Assembly: GCA_945873855.1 (NCBI GenBank)
Contig: CAMCEN010000007.1
Location: forward strand, 1 to 64,000
DNA: 64,000 nt
DNA from: an uncultured Campylobacter sp.
Lineage (GTDB): Bacteria > Campylobacterota > Campylobacteria > Campylobacterales > Campylobacteraceae
Reading direction: 5' to 3'
Part shown: positions 43,785-54,378 of the stretch, in pieces
Numbering within the stretch: position 1 is the first letter of the stretch
Layout of the letters: the number at the start of each line of letters is the position of its first letter
Program-made: the position numbers and the translations under genes
Notes under the pieces: generated by a model
Database searches by the model: none
Seen by the model: only the letters and a program-made list of their open reading frames with translations
Told to the model about the DNA's origin: nothing

Positions 43785-43854
43785 AATCTAGAATTCCTAA
43801 GAAATTCTAGATTTTTTTAAAATTTTTACTTAGGAATTCTAGAATTCCTAGAAA
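43785..43854. repeat. Palindromes after ppa
   Basis: TCTAGAATTCCTAAGAAATTCTAGA, split by T-rich DNA, and CTTAGGAATTCTAGAATTCC. The second lies directly after the ppa stop (minus strand) and could act as its terminator. Confidence 0.8.
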
Positions 43855-44373
43855 TTATTTGTAATTTTTAATAGCTTTATCTAATATTTCTTGTGCTTTT
43901 TTAGCGTTTTCAAAGCCTTTTACTTTTACCCATTTGCCAGGTTCAAGTAGTTTGTAAGTCTCAAAGAAGTTTTTAATTCTATCTTGAGTTGCTCTTGGTA
44001 AGTCGCTAAAATCATTTATATTTTCATATCTTGGATCGATTTTTGTAACAGGTACAGCTAGAAGTTTCTCATCCATTCCAGCCTCGTCTTCCATCACAAG
44101 CACGCCTATTAGACGGCATGGGATAACTGAGCCAGCTTGAAGTGGGTATTCATTTAGCACCAAAATATCAGCTGGGTCGCCATCATCAGCTAGTGTGCCA
44201 GGCACAAAGCCGTAGTTTGCTGGGTAAAAAACAGCTGAGTAAAGCACACGGTCAACCACTACAGCACCACTATCCTTGTCTATTTCGTATTTTACATTTG
44301 AGCCATAAGGTATTTCTATTACAGCATTTAGCTTATCTGGGTTTGAGCCGGTTTTGATTTTTGAGATATCCAT
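43855..44373 (-). CDS. ppa: Inorganic pyrophosphatase
   Basis: 172 residues, family I soluble PPase. VIEIPYGSNVKYEIDK, ANYGFVPGTLADDGDPADILV (metal-binding Asp residues) and KDSGAVVVDRVLY are family blocks. It hydrolyses PPi to drive biosynthesis. A good AAGGAG precedes the ATG, and it follows adk by 10 bp. Confidence 0.96.
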   Translation of the reverse strand: MDISKIKTGSNPDKLNAVIEIPYGSNVKYEIDKDSGAVVVDRVLYSAVFYPANYGFVPGTLADDGDPADILVLNEYPLQAGSVIPCRLIGVLVMEDEAGMDEKLLAVPVTKIDPRYENINDFSDLPRATQDRIKNFFETYKLLEPGKWVKVKGFENAKKAQEILDKAIKNYK

Positions 44374-44383
44374 TTTTTTCTCC

Positions 44384-44953
44384 TTATTTTAGATCATTTA
44401 TTAGCTTAGTCATATTTGCTACGATTTCTTCTATGCTTGCTTCGCCACTGATAGTGTATAGCAAGTCATTGCGAGTGTAAAAGTCTTTTATACTAGCAAG
44501 TGGTTCAGTATATACTTTCATGCGGTTATAAAAAACCTCTTCATTATCATCAGCTCCTCTTGCGCGGCCTAGTACACGGTCTTTTGCTGTTTGTTCGCTT
44601 ACTTCTACTTCTATCACGCCTTTTAGCTCGATCTCTCTTTCATCACGCAAAACATCATCTAGTGTAGTCATCTGTTCTACACTTCTTGGATAGCCATCAA
44701 TGATGATATAGTCTTTTGGGCTTGATTTTATCGCATTTACTATGGTGCCTACTACGATATCAAGTGGCACTAGATTTCCACGGCTGATAAAACCATCAAT
44801 TGTCTTGCCGCGCTCAGAGCCACTAGCTACCTCAGCGCGAAGTAAATCTCCTGTGCTAAAATGCGCAAAACTAGCATCGTTTTTAGCAATAATGCTAGCA
44901 TCTGTGGTTTTTCCGCTACCTGGCGCACCGATGATTAAAAATAATTTTTTCAT
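44384..44953 (-). CDS. adk: Adenylate kinase
   Basis: 189 residues: P-loop [31 protein letters not shown] and [15 protein letters not shown] (short lid type). It interconverts AMP, ADP and ATP. The short lid and length match other campylobacter enzymes. It is upstream of ppa in one transcript. Confidence 0.95.
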   Translation of the reverse strand: MKKLFLIIGAPGSGKTTDASIIAKNDASFAHFSTGDLLRAEVASGSERGKTIDGFISRGNLVPLDIVVGTIVNAIKSSPKDYIIIDGYPRSVEQMTTLDDVLRDEREIELKGVIEVEVSEQTAKDRVLGRARGADDNEEVFYNRMKVYTEPLASIKDFYTRNDLLYTISGEASIEEIVANMTKLINDLK

Positions 44954-44985
44954 TTTTATCCTTTTGTTAGAGTTCTAAGTTTTAT

Positions 44986-45095
44986 AGGAATTCTAGAATT
45001 CCCTAAATCTAAAAATCTAGAATTCCTAGTATTTTTGGGAATTCTAGAATTCCCTAGATGTTTGGCTTCAAGAATTTCTGGAATTCTAGAATTTC
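44986..45095. repeat. Palindrome cluster upstream of adk
   Basis: Four GAATTCTAGAATTY-type units (about 44988, 45015, 45038, 45081), the last with symmetric AAATTCTAGAATTCCAGAAATT-like flanks. They lie between adk and hairpin element D. Confidence 0.8.
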
Positions 45096-45108
45096 TAGGC
45101 TTTTTCTA

Positions 45109-45234
45109 GCGATTTTTAGAGTGGGCGTAGTGCGTGTGTTTTTGGGCTGGTATGGTGCAGGGATAGAACAGATAGTTCATCCCAAGCCGTGTTAGCCCAA
45201 AAACACGCACAATAGGTGTGCTATAACAAATCGC
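45109..45234 (+). repeat. Structured hairpin element D (shared apical core)
   Basis: Outer arms GCGATTT (45109-45115) and AAATCGC (45228-45234). Main arms are 45130-45148 and 45194-45210, 17 bp with a 2-nt bulge. The core GATAGAACAGATAGTTCATC lies at 45162-45181. It sits 8 bp after the aspS stop, on the opposite strand. Confidence 0.8.
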
Positions 45235-45242
45235 AGTTATTA

Positions 45243-47048
45243 TTACTTGCTTTGCTCTCTTAGTTTTATGCCTAACTCTCTCATCTGCTCTCCACTCACC
45301 TCGCTAGGTGCTTTTGTCATCAAGCAAGTCGCCTTTTGAGTTTTAGGGAAGGCAATTACATCGCGTATGCTAGGGCTTTTAGTTACAAGCATCATAAGGC
45401 GATCTAAGCCTATAGCAAATCCACCATGTGGTGGCGCACCAAAGCTAAGCGCATCTAGTAAAAAGCCAAATTTCTCTCTTTGTTCGTTTGGTTCTATTTT
45501 TAGTAATTTAAAGACTTTTTGTTGAATATCGTCTTTGTGAATTCTAATAGAACCACCGCCAAGCTCCACGCCATTTAGCACCACATCATAAGCAATGCTA
45601 GTGATGTCTTCTAAATCGCTTTCATCAGGGTTGTTTGGCATAGTAAATGGATGGTGCATAGCTGAGTATGAGCCATCATCATTTTGCTCAAACATAGGGA
45701 AATCCACTACCCAAAGGAACTTTAACTCATCAGGGTTGATGATACCAAGCTCATCAGCTAAAAATAGTCTAAATCTACCCATGTAATCAAGCACGATTTT
45801 TTTAGCTCCCACGCCAAAGAACACTACATCGCCGATTTTTAGCTCTGTGCGAGAAACTAGCTCTTTTAGATCGCTTTCATCAAAAAACTTAACTAGCGGA
45901 CCTTTTAGGCTAAGTCCGTCAAAATCCACGCAATTATCTTGACCGGCTGTGTCTTTTGGATCTTTTATTTGGATAAAGGCTAGACCTTTTGCGCCAAATT
46001 TTCGCACAAACTCTTCAAAGCGTTGCATTTGTCTTTTGCTAAAAATATTATCGCCGCCCTTTACTACAATAGCTTTTGCCCTGTTATGTTTTTTGCCTTT
46101 TTCATCTTTAAATGGATCAGCAAAAATGCTGTTATTTGAGCGAGCAAAAATATCAGCTACATCTATTAAAGGCATATCAAAGCGCAAATCAGGCTTATCA
46201 GAACCATAGCTCTCCATCGCCTCATTATACTTCATACGCATAAAAGGCGTTTTTATATCCTTGCCACAAGCGGCAAATACATCTTTTAATAGCTCTTCGC
46301 CCACAGCAATTACATCATCTTGATTGCAAAAGCTCATCTCCACATCAATCTGAGTAAACTCAGGCTGGCGATCAGCTCTTAAATCCTCATCTCTAAAGCA
46401 CTTTGCGATTTGAAAATATTTATCAAAGCCAGCACACATCAAAAGCTGTTTAAAAAGCTGTGGGCTTTGAGGTAAAGCATAAAATGAGCCATTGTGAACA
46501 CGGCTTGGCACTAGATAATCTCTTGCGCCCTCAGGCGTAGCACGGGTAAGAATAGGCGTCTCCACCTCAACAAAACCAAGGCGATCAAGCGTGTTTCTAG
46601 CAGCTATCGTAGCCTTTGAGCGAAGTTTAAAGCGCTCAAAGGCACCTTTTTCTCTAAGGTCTAAAAAGCGGAATTTTAGCCTAGTTTCTTCGCCTACATT
46701 TGCATCGCCTATTACAAAAGGAAGTGGCGCAGAAGCGTTTTCTATAACAAGATCGTTTGCTACTACTTCAATCTCTCCAGTTTTTAGCTTAGGGTTTATC
46801 ATATCAGCACTTCTTGCGCGAAGCTTGCCCTTTACTTTTAGCACATACTCATCACGCACATGACTTGCTACTTCGTGAGCTTGCGTGCTGTCTTTTGGGT
46901 CGCAAACCACCTGAATAACACCACTTCTATCACGCAAATCTATAAAGATAACACCACCGTGATCACGGTAGCTATCAGCCCAGCCACAAAGCTCGATTTC
47001 TTTGCCGATATCGTTTTTGCTGAAATTTGTACAATAATCTGTTCGCAT
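45243..47048 (-). CDS. aspS: Aspartyl-tRNA synthetase (probably non-discriminating)
   Basis: 601 residues, bacterial type with GAD insertion. The N-terminal OB fold ([25 protein letters not shown]), class II motif 2 ([18 protein letters not shown]) and motif 3 ([13 protein letters not shown]) are present. GatC is also encoded here (54379), so Asn-tRNA is probably made by transamidation and the enzyme charges both tRNA-Asp and tRNA-Asn; that is inference from epsilonproteobacterial biology. Confidence 0.96.
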   Translation of the reverse strand: MRTDYCTNFSKNDIGKEIELCGWADSYRDHGGVIFIDLRDRSGVIQVVCDPKDSTQAHEVASHVRDEYVLKVKGKLRARSADMINPKLKTGEIEVVANDLVIENASAPLPFVIGDANVGEETRLKFRFLDLREKGAFERFKLRSKATIAARNTLDRLGFVEVETPILTRATPEGARDYLVPSRVHNGSFYALPQSPQLFKQLLMCAGFDKYFQIAKCFRDEDLRADRQPEFTQIDVEMSFCNQDDVIAVGEELLKDVFAACGKDIKTPFMRMKYNEAMESYGSDKPDLRFDMPLIDVADIFARSNNSIFADPFKDEKGKKHNRAKAIVVKGGDNIFSKRQMQRFEEFVRKFGAKGLAFIQIKDPKDTAGQDNCVDFDGLSLKGPLVKFFDESDLKELVSRTELKIGDVVFFGVGAKKIVLDYMGRFRLFLADELGIINPDELKFLWVVDFPMFEQNDDGSYSAMHHPFTMPNNPDESDLEDITSIAYDVVLNGVELGGGSIRIHKDDIQQKVFKLLKIEPNEQREKFGFLLDALSFGAPPHGGFAIGLDRLMMLVTKSPSIRDVIAFPKTQKATCLMTKAPSEVSGEQMRELGIKLREQSK

Positions 47049-47114
47049 TTTTTATCCTTAAAAATCCATAAAAATCGCAATTATACACTTACAAAGCTTA
47101 AAAGTAAGAATTTT

Positions 47115-47912
47115 TTAAAGGCTTAAAGCCTTGCGCATAGCAATTTGTATTTTTTCTCTCTCATTTTTTTTACCACTAAAATGCTCAAATGCTAAAACTG
47201 CTTGATACAAAAGCATTTCTAGTCCATCTTTTACCCTTAGGTTTTTTGCTTTTGCTAGTTTTATAAACTCTGTATCTCTGCCATAAACCACATCAAAAGC
47301 GTATTTTGCGCCAGAAAAAAGCTCATCTAAAAGCTTCTTATCACAAGGCAAACCAGCAAAAGTAAGTCCAGCAGGAGTAGTATTTACAATAAGTTCATAA
47401 CTTTTGCTAGCTTTAAAATCATGCGTGGTAAAATAAGCAAACTCGCTAAAAGCCCCCGCCCTACCCTCTGAGCGGTTTAGCACGCTTACTTCTGCCCCGC
47501 TAGCTTTTAGAGCGTGAGCTAGGGCTCTTGCTGTGCCTCCTGCGCCGATGATTAAAGCATTTTTTATATTTTCAAACTCAGCTATAGCCATCATAAAGCC
47601 TGGTGCGTCTGTATTAAAAGCGTGAATTTTGTCAGCATTTAGTACCAAAGTATTTGCGCTGCCGATTTTTTTTGCTAGTTCGTCTTGTTCGTCAGCGCAT
47701 TCTAGGGCTATTTCTTTAAAAGGCACGGTGATATTTGCCCCACTTAGCCCAAGGGCAAAAAACTTTTGCCTTAGCTTGCTAGCACTTGCGCTAGTATCAA
47801 GCAAATAGCGTGAGTAAACACTATTTATGCCAAGTGCTTCAAAGGCGTTATTATGAAGTCTAGGCGAAATGCTATGAGCGATGGGATTGCCGATGACTGC
47901 GTAGTAATTCAT
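47115..47912 (-). CDS. aroE: Shikimate dehydrogenase
   Basis: 265 residues. YAVIGNPIAHSISPRLHN (substrate-binding Ser residues), NITVPFKE (catalytic Lys), NTDAPGF and GAGGTARALAHAL (NADP site) are all visible. It reduces 3-dehydroshikimate in the aromatic pathway. It follows the SPOR gene, with a repeat-filled 142-bp gap between. Confidence 0.95.
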   Translation of the reverse strand: MNYYAVIGNPIAHSISPRLHNNAFEALGINSVYSRYLLDTSASASKLRQKFFALGLSGANITVPFKEIALECADEQDELAKKIGSANTLVLNADKIHAFNTDAPGFMMAIAEFENIKNALIIGAGGTARALAHALKASGAEVSVLNRSEGRAGAFSEFAYFTTHDFKASKSYELIVNTTPAGLTFAGLPCDKKLLDELFSGAKYAFDVVYGRDTEFIKLAKAKNLRVKDGLEMLLYQAVLAFEHFSGKKNEREKIQIAMRKALSL

Positions 47913-47934
47913 TTTAAATCTTTGTGAAATTATT

Positions 47935-48055
47935 ATCTAGAATTCCTTATAAAATCTAGAATTCCTATGGCTTTTTAGCTTGGGAATTCTAGAATTCCTT
48001 ATAAAAATCTAGAATTCCTAGGGCTTTTTAGCTTGGGAATTCTAGATTTAAAGCT
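47935..48055. repeat. Tandem duplication of a palindrome-bearing unit
   Basis: A unit of about 54 bp (TCCTTATAAAATCTAGAATT then CCTATGGCTTTTTAGCTTGGG, about 47944-47996) is repeated with few changes at 47997-48050. Each holds two AATTCTAGA palindromes. Confidence 0.8.
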
Positions 48056-48843
48056 TATTTTATTTTATAAATATAAGCTTTTTGGTCAATATCAGCTTTG
48101 ATTTGACCTAGTTTTTGGTTTAGTTCTGCGCCACTAAATGGACCAATTAGCACTTTTATGACCTTTTTGCCATTTACTGTGGTTTCATAGGTTTTATACT
48201 CATATCCTGAGCTATTTAGCTTTTTGATTAGCGAGCTTTTAGGATCAAGCTTTGCTACACTTGCTACTTGCACATATGAACCCGCCATCGCTGATGAGCT
48301 AGCAGTCTTAGCTTTAATCTCTGGCTTCGTTAGCTCTTTTTCTAACGCAGGTTTTTTTGGCTCTGGTTTGATAACAGTTGGCTCAGGTTTTTTAGGCTCT
48401 GACTTTTTGGTTTCAGGCTTTTGGGGCTCTGGCTTAGCAGCTGGCTTTTTAACCTCAGCTTTTGGTGCTGGTTCAGGTTTTGTCGTCTCTGGCTCTTTTG
48501 GGACTATTAGCTCTGCTCTTGGCTCGTCTTTTAGCTCTAGTACTTGGTTGATAGTAGATGCTGGCTCTGTTACGATAGGCATTTGCTCAAAGCTCTCAGG
48601 CATAGGCATAGGGGCTACCGGTTCATCTGGCAGTATCAAAGCACCTGCTGTATTTTGGCTTAGCACTGGTTCTTCTTCATCATTTGTGTTTAAAAACTTA
48701 ACTACAATCACGATGATTAAAAACAAAATAATAAGCGAAATAATCGTAGTTATTATTTTTTTAACTTTGCCGTTTGGATTTTCGTCATCATTTTCTAAGA
48801 TTATATCTTGTAACTCTTGATTTTCTTGGTTTTTTTCTTCCAT
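48055..48843 (-). CDS. SPOR-domain inner-membrane protein
   Basis: 262 residues: an acidic cytoplasmic N-terminus (1-28), one membrane helix (IITTIISLIILFLIIVIVV), a long Pro/Lys/Glu-rich periplasmic spacer, and a C-terminal SPOR domain (about 188-262; GSYVQVASVAKLDPKSSLI, then VLIGPFSGAEL). SPOR domains bind denuded glycan at the division septum, so a cell-division role is probable. It lies between the DUF1882 gene and aroE, as in related species. Confidence 0.88.
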   Translation of the reverse strand: MEEKNQENQELQDIILENDDENPNGKVKKIITTIISLIILFLIIVIVVKFLNTNDEEEPVLSQNTAGALILPDEPVAPMPMPESFEQMPIVTEPASTINQVLELKDEPRAELIVPKEPETTKPEPAPKAEVKKPAAKPEPQKPETKKSEPKKPEPTVIKPEPKKPALEKELTKPEIKAKTASSSAMAGSYVQVASVAKLDPKSSLIKKLNSSGYEYKTYETTVNGKKVIKVLIGPFSGAELNQKLGQIKADIDQKAYIYKIK

Positions 48844-48854
48844 TTTAGCCCCTT

Positions 48855-49397
48855 TTACATAAATTTTGACCAGCTTGCGCCACGCTCTTTTTGAAAAAGA
48901 TCATAAGGCAAGTTTAGAATCTGGAATTCCCTAGGCATATCTACATTAGGAAACATTCGCCAGCTACAAGGCATTTTTTGGCTTAGTGTCATAGAAAGCT
49001 TGTTTGCTAGCTGATACGCCTCGCTAAGTACGGTATGACCCTTGTGAACATAAAGGTGTAGATGCCCGTTTGTCTTCGTCCTATACGCAGTAAAGTTCAC
49101 AAAGCCCATTTCTCTAAGCATCAGCTGAGCTCTATGCCAAAAACGATCTGGGTCATAGCCATTGTAGTCAAATACTATGTTTTCTACGATTTTTTCTTTG
49201 TCATTTATAAGGTCGTGAGCTATAACTCTTTTGCCCTCAAAGTGCTCTTTTTGAATAGACATAGTAAGCTGAGAGTCGATGCGCTCATAACGATCAAAGA
49301 AATTCTTGCCATTAAACTCCACTTTACGAAGTTTTCCAGTATTTTCATAAAAATGATCACCGATGATTTTAATCAGCGTAAGCTCGACACTTTGCAT
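48855..49397 (-). CDS. DUF1882-family protein
   Basis: 180 residues. I recognise it as the small epsilonproteobacterial protein found between glyA and a SPOR-domain gene (DUF1882). Visible are GKLRKVEFNGKNFFDRYERID, NGHLHLYVHKGHTV and CSWRMFPNVDMPREF, with no signal or membrane helix. The shared start/stop base with glyA indicates one operon. Function unknown. Confidence 0.75.
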   Translation of the reverse strand: MQSVELTLIKIIGDHFYENTGKLRKVEFNGKNFFDRYERIDSQLTMSIQKEHFEGKRVIAHDLINDKEKIVENIVFDYNGYDPDRFWHRAQLMLREMGFVNFTAYRTKTNGHLHLYVHKGHTVLSEAYQLANKLSMTLSQKMPCSWRMFPNVDMPREFQILNLPYDLFQKERGASWSKFM

Positions 49398-50641
49398 TAA
49401 AATACCGCCTTATTATAGATGATAAAATTTCTTGCTAGTGCTGTTAGCTCATCTTTGATTTTAGCTTGTTTGCTTTCATTGCCTATATCATCAAGCACAT
49501 CAGCAATTCTAGTTGCGATTAGCTCAAACTGCTCTTCTTTCATACCACGAGCAGTTAGGGCTGCTGAGCCTACGCGAATTCCACTTGTGATAAATGGTGA
49601 GCGCTTCTCGCCTGGAACTGTGTTTTTATTTACAGTAATTCCAGCTCTACCAAGCGCCATATCAGCATCTTTTCCGCTAAAATCGCGGTCTAAAAAGCTT
49701 ACTAGCACAAGGTGGTTATCAGTGCCGCCACTTACCAGATTATAGCCACGAGCTACTAGAACTTCGCCAAGACGCTTAATATTTGCTTTTACCTGCTTAG
49801 CATATACTTTCCACTCAGGGCTTAGATTGTGTTTAAAACCTACTGCTTTGCCAGCGATTACATGCATAAGCGGTCCGCCTTGAATTCCTGGGAAAATTGA
49901 GCTATTTATTTTTTTGGCAAACTCTTCTTCGTTTGTCATAATAATACCGCCTCTTGGGCCTCTTAGCGTTTTATGCGTTGTAGAGCTTACTACATGGCAG
50001 TGTGGGAATGGATGAGCATGCTCGCCAGCCACTACAAGTCCAGCGATGTGAGCCACATCAGCAAAAAGATATGCTCCCACGCTATCAGCAATTTCACGGA
50101 ATTTCTTAAAATCAATCTCTCTTGGATACGCACTTGCGCCACAAACTATCATTTTTGGTTTTACGATATTTGCGATATCTGCCACGCGCTCGTAGTTTAT
50201 GCGGCCATCAAGCTCCACACCATAAAAAAAGCTCTCATAATTTTTGCCCGAACTTGAAACTTTTGATCCGTGAGTTAGGTGTCCGCCGTGGCTTAGATCC
50301 ATGCCTAGGATTTTATCGCCTGGATTTAAAAAAGCACCATATACACCTTGATTTGCTTGGCTACCACTATTTGGCTGAACATTAGCAAAAGCACAACCAA
50401 AAAGCTCCTTACATCTATCAATAGCGATTTGCTCTATCTCATCTACAAACTCACAGCCACCATAATAGCGTTTGCCAGGATAGCCCTCAGCGTATTTGTT
50501 TGTTAGCACTGAGCCCATTACTTCCATTACTTCTGGATAAGTGAAGTTCTCACTAGCGATCATCTCTAAGTGATCGCATTGGCGAGCTAGTTCTTTGTTT
50601 AAAAGCTCGTAGATATCCTTATCAAAATCTTTTAGTTCCAT
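49397..50641 (-). CDS. glyA: Serine hydroxymethyltransferase
   Basis: 414 residues. [32 protein letters not shown], the PLP lysine in [16 protein letters not shown] and [15 protein letters not shown] match SHMT throughout. It makes glycine and methylene-THF from serine. It sits 17 bp after lysS. Confidence 0.97.
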   Translation of the reverse strand: MELKDFDKDIYELLNKELARQCDHLEMIASENFTYPEVMEVMGSVLTNKYAEGYPGKRYYGGCEFVDEIEQIAIDRCKELFGCAFANVQPNSGSQANQGVYGAFLNPGDKILGMDLSHGGHLTHGSKVSSSGKNYESFFYGVELDGRINYERVADIANIVKPKMIVCGASAYPREIDFKKFREIADSVGAYLFADVAHIAGLVVAGEHAHPFPHCHVVSSTTHKTLRGPRGGIIMTNEEEFAKKINSSIFPGIQGGPLMHVIAGKAVGFKHNLSPEWKVYAKQVKANIKRLGEVLVARGYNLVSGGTDNHLVLVSFLDRDFSGKDADMALGRAGITVNKNTVPGEKRSPFITSGIRVGSAALTARGMKEEQFELIATRIADVLDDIGNESKQAKIKDELTALARNFIIYNKAVF

Positions 50642-50658
50642 TTTTTACTCCTTTGAAA

Positions 50659-52146
50659 TTAGTCTTTTTTTGGTCTCATTGCTGGAAACAAAATCACATC
50701 TCTAATGCTTTGTTTATTTAGCAGCAGCATTACAAGGCGATCAACTCCTAGCCCCCAGCCAGCAGTCGGTGGCATAGCGTATCCTAGAGCTTGGCAGTAG
50801 TCCTCATCCATCTCGTGAGCTTCATCATCGCCTGCGTTTTTAGCATCAATTTGAGCTTTAAAGCGTTCGTATTGATCTAGTGGATCGTTTAGTTCGTTAA
50901 AGGCATTTGCTAGCTCTTTACCAGCGATAAATAGTTCAAAACGCTCAGCTATTTCAGGGTTTTCATCACTTCTGCGAGATAGTGGGCTAATACTAATTGG
51001 AAAATCAATGATAAAGGTAGGATTTATAAGTTTGCTTTCTACATAATTATCAAAAAGTTCAGCTTGTAAATGACCTAAATCAAGCTTAGAATTCGCTTCA
51101 AAGCCATCGGCTTTAAGTTTATCTAGAATTCTAGATTTATCATTTATTATTTCTTTTGGAATTCCGCCTATTTCGTGTAAGGCGTCTAGATATTTTATGC
51201 GTCTAAATTTTTTGCTAAAATCAATTTCTAGCTCACCATAAGGTAGAATTTTTGGTAAATTTAAGCTATCAATTAAAAAACTAAATAGCTCTTCTGTTAG
51301 ATCCATAACCTCAAAATAATCATGCCAAGCCCAATAAAACTCAATACTAGTAAACTCAGGGTTGTGAGTTAAGTCCATGCCCTCGTTGCGAAAACATCTA
51401 TTCATCTCAAAAATAGCGTTCATTCCACCTACGATTAGGCGTTTTAGGTATAGTTCTGGAGCGATTTTTAGGTAGAAATCCACATCAAGCGTGTTGTGAT
51501 GAGTGATAAATGGTCTTGCGTTTGCGCCACCTGCAATTGGATGCATCATAGGGGTTTCAACCTCTAAAAAGCCACGCTCTTCAAAAAACTTGCGAATTCC
51601 TGATATTATTTTAGCTCTTTTTATAAAATCATCTCTAACATCACCATTCATTATCATATCAAGGTAACGCTTACGGTAGCGAATCTCTGTGTCGCTTAGT
51701 CCGTGAAATTTCTCAGGCAGCGGGCTTAAAGCCTTGCTAGCTAGCACAATTTTGCTAGCGTGTATGCTAAACTCGCCAGTTTGCGTGATAAAAGCATAAC
51801 CTGTGATTTGCACTATATCGCCTACTTCAAGGTTCTTTTTAAACTTAGCGTATTCTTCTTCGCCAATTGAGCCAAGAGAGTAATAAACTTGTATATTTCC
51901 GCTATCATCTTCAATGTTAGCAAAAGTAGATTTTCCAGCCACTCGCTTTAATTTTAAGCGACCTGATAGAATTACAATCTCATCAGCTTTTTTCTCAGCC
52001 AAGTCTTTGATAAAAGCAAATTTCTCTCTAAACTGGGCTATACTCATACCACGCTTTAAAAACTGCGGATAAGGATTAACCCCAAGGCTTTTTAGCTCGT
52101 CTTTTTTAGCAATTCTTACTTGTTCTAATTCATTATCAAATATCAT
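50659..52146 (-). CDS. lysS: Lysyl-tRNA synthetase (class II)
   Basis: 495 residues. The OB-fold N-terminus ([21 protein letters not shown]), motif 2 ([20 protein letters not shown]) and motif 3 ([13 protein letters not shown]) are clear. It overlaps fur by 4 bp. Confidence 0.97.
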   Translation of the reverse strand: MIFDNELEQVRIAKKDELKSLGVNPYPQFLKRGMSIAQFREKFAFIKDLAEKKADEIVILSGRLKLKRVAGKSTFANIEDDSGNIQVYYSLGSIGEEEYAKFKKNLEVGDIVQITGYAFITQTGEFSIHASKIVLASKALSPLPEKFHGLSDTEIRYRKRYLDMIMNGDVRDDFIKRAKIISGIRKFFEERGFLEVETPMMHPIAGGANARPFITHHNTLDVDFYLKIAPELYLKRLIVGGMNAIFEMNRCFRNEGMDLTHNPEFTSIEFYWAWHDYFEVMDLTEELFSFLIDSLNLPKILPYGELEIDFSKKFRRIKYLDALHEIGGIPKEIINDKSRILDKLKADGFEANSKLDLGHLQAELFDNYVESKLINPTFIIDFPISISPLSRRSDENPEIAERFELFIAGKELANAFNELNDPLDQYERFKAQIDAKNAGDDEAHEMDEDYCQALGYAMPPTAGWGLGVDRLVMLLLNKQSIRDVILFPAMRPKKD

Positions 52147-52610
52147 CTATTTCCCTTTTTACTACATTCAGCGCAGATTCCATATAACTGCATCAAATGC
52201 CCTGTGAGAGTAAAATTATGCTCTTTTGCAATATCAAGTTGCTTTTGTTCTATTAGAGCATTCTGGAATTCTGTAATTCCACCGCAGATTTTACAAATCA
52301 TGTGATCATGGTGCGGTTTGTTAGCAAGTTCGTATTTTTTACCCTGAGCCCCAAAGCTAAGAGAGGTTACAATACCAGCATCCTCAAGTAAATTTAGAGT
52401 GCGATACACAGTTGCTATACCAAGATTTAGCTCTGGATAAATAGACTTTATATGTAAATACAAATTCTCAGGCGTAAAATGGTCATTGTTGTTATAAAGG
52501 CATTTTAGCAAGATTTCGCGCTGTTTGGTGTATTTTAGCCCATTTTGGCGCAAAATCTCTTTAAAAAGCTCTAAAAGGTTGTTGTATTCTATATTTACTA
52601 TGTTTGACAT
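52143..52610 (-). CDS. fur: Ferric uptake regulator
   Basis: 155 residues from [11 protein letters not shown] (ATG 52610, 2 bp after the cvpA stop; a 4-residue longer form is possible). N-terminal winged helix ([44 protein letters not shown]), metal-site [11 protein letters not shown] and C-terminal CAEC. It represses iron acquisition with Fe(II). The position before lysS-glyA is conserved in campylobacters. Confidence 0.96.
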   Translation of the reverse strand: MSNIVNIEYNNLLELFKEILRQNGLKYTKQREILLKCLYNNNDHFTPENLYLHIKSIYPELNLGIATVYRTLNLLEDAGIVTSLSFGAQGKKYELANKPHHDHMICKICGGITEFQNALIEQKQLDIAKEHNFTLTGHLMQLYGICAECSKKGNR

Positions 52611-52611
52611 A

Positions 52612-53274
52612 TTAAAGCCCACTTGCGTTGTTTTCAGTAATGCCTAGGTTTAAAGGTTCTATATTCAAAGTAGCATTTGCCTCATTTATACTAGCATTTA
52701 GTTCATCAGCAATAGCTTTTTGAACTTCTTGTTTTATATTTTGCGTAGCAGTTTCACTTATTTTTTTAGCCTCACTCACAGCTGGGATATTTTGGTTCAT
52801 TATAAACTCGCCAGCAGTTAGCAAAAATGGATATAAAAAGCTTTTTTTAGAATAAGGCTCTATTTTTTCGTTTATAATCGCAATGCGTGAGATGATAAAA
52901 ACAAAAATCGCAAAAACCAAAAAAATCTTCGCAGAGCCTACAATGAAGCCAAGCAAGCGATCCAAAAAGCTAAAGCCACTCATTTTTAGTATTTTGTTAA
53001 ATATTTGTCCAAGTCCCAAGCAAACGACCCAAAATACAATAAGAGTGATTAAAAAGCCGATATGAAACCAGAAATTCTCAGCAATAGCATAAATATTTTT
53101 ACTTATTAACTCGCCTACTTCACTAGCATAGCGACTAGCTACGATAACACCACCGATAAGACCTATAATACCAAAAATCTCTTTAATAAAGCCATTTAAA
53201 AGACCTTTTATACCAAGCACCAAAACAAGTGCCACCACCACTAAATCAAACCAAGAAACAGCGTCCATTATCAT
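52612..53274 (-). CDS. CvpA-family membrane protein
   Basis: 220 residues: four N-terminal membrane helices (about 8-150) with [25 protein letters not shown], the CvpA signature, and a polar C-terminal tail. CvpA proteins are linked to colicin V production and envelope or bile resistance; the exact role is unknown. It overlaps pilT by 4 bp and is followed by fur. Confidence 0.88.
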   Translation of the reverse strand: MIMDAVSWFDLVVVALVLVLGIKGLLNGFIKEIFGIIGLIGGVIVASRYASEVGELISKNIYAIAENFWFHIGFLITLIVFWVVCLGLGQIFNKILKMSGFSFLDRLLGFIVGSAKIFLVFAIFVFIISRIAIINEKIEPYSKKSFLYPFLLTAGEFIMNQNIPAVSEAKKISETATQNIKQEVQKAIADELNASINEANATLNIEPLNLGITENNASGL

Positions 53275-54365
53275 ACCCCCATACCAAGCTGAGCTTTTAG
53301 TTCTTGTAAATTTACAGAATATTTTAGTGCTGATTCTTTGCTAATTAGCCCAGAACGGATAGCATTCATCATAGCCTGGGTTTGTGTTTGCATTTTTGTG
53401 TTTTGCTGATTAAGCTGCATTTGTGAGTAAATTTGATGTATTTTGTTCTCACGGATAAGATTTGATATAGCGTGATTTGAGATAAGAATCTCATGAATTG
53501 CCGTGCGACCTCCACCTATTTTTGGCAAGAGAGCTTGAGAAACTACTGCGTTTAGTGAACTTGAGAGCATTACTCGCATTTGAGCTTGTTCACTCTCAGG
53601 ATAAGCCTCTACTATACGGTTTACTGTTTGCACAGCTGAGTTAGTGTGCAAGGTGCCAAATACCAAGTGTCCAGTTTCAGCTGCTGTTAAGGCAATGCTA
53701 ATTGTTTCTTTATCTCTCATCTCGCCGATTAGGATTACATCTGGGTCTTCACGAAGTGCTGAGCGTAGAGCGTTTGCAAAGCTCTTTGTATCATTTCCCA
53801 CATTGCGATGAGAAAAAAGTGAGCGTTTGTGAGTGTGATAAAACTCAACTGGTTCTTCAATAGTGATAATATGCTTGCGCTCAGTTATATTTATCTCATT
53901 TAGCATAGCTGCTAGCGTGGTTGATTTACCAGAGCCTGTTGGGCCAGTTACTAGCACCAGACCTTTTTCACGGTGAACCAAATCTTTAAATATTTCAGGT
54001 GAGTTTAGATCATCAAGTGAAGGAATTTTTTCAGGTATCACACGAAAAGCAGCTGCTAGATCGCTACTTTGGCTATTTATACTCATTGTGTAGTAGTAGT
54101 TCGCACGAAAGCGGCCTACACCTTTGCGGTTAATGGCAAAATCTAGTTCTTTATTTTCTTCTAAAAAGCTTTTTTGTGTATCTGTGATAATGCTATAGCA
54201 AAGCCTTTCTATATCATTGCCAGTCAACTTGCTACCATCAAGCTGACGCATAATGCCATCAATGCGAATTTGAGGCTCAGACCCAGCTACAAGGTGTAAA
54301 TCGCTTGCTCTATTTTGCGATACATTATATAATAAATCATCAATATTTATCGTAGAAAAATCCAT
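53271..54365 (-). CDS. pilT: PilT-type retraction ATPase
   Basis: 364 residues. Walker A GPTGSGKSTT, Asp box and Walker B LREDPDVILIGEMRD, His box ALTAAETGHLVFGTLHTNSA and the C-terminal AIRSGLISKESAL identify a PilT secretion ATPase. It powers pilus retraction or, in campylobacters, a type II/IV-like competence apparatus. It is solitary here: no pilin or pilus gene in the window. Confidence 0.92.
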   Translation of the reverse strand: MDFSTINIDDLLYNVSQNRASDLHLVAGSEPQIRIDGIMRQLDGSKLTGNDIERLCYSIITDTQKSFLEENKELDFAINRKGVGRFRANYYYTMSINSQSSDLAAAFRVIPEKIPSLDDLNSPEIFKDLVHREKGLVLVTGPTGSGKSTTLAAMLNEINITERKHIITIEEPVEFYHTHKRSLFSHRNVGNDTKSFANALRSALREDPDVILIGEMRDKETISIALTAAETGHLVFGTLHTNSAVQTVNRIVEAYPESEQAQMRVMLSSSLNAVVSQALLPKIGGGRTAIHEILISNHAISNLIRENKIHQIYSQMQLNQQNTKMQTQTQAMMNAIRSGLISKESALKYSVNLQELKAQLGMGV

Positions 54366-54378
54366 CTTTAATCCTTAA

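Noticed and set aside
48224-48820. 198-codon plus-strand frame opposite the SPOR gene
   Set aside because: Gly/Ser-rich antisense of a Pro/Lys/Glu repeat region; the SPOR domain on the minus strand is certain.
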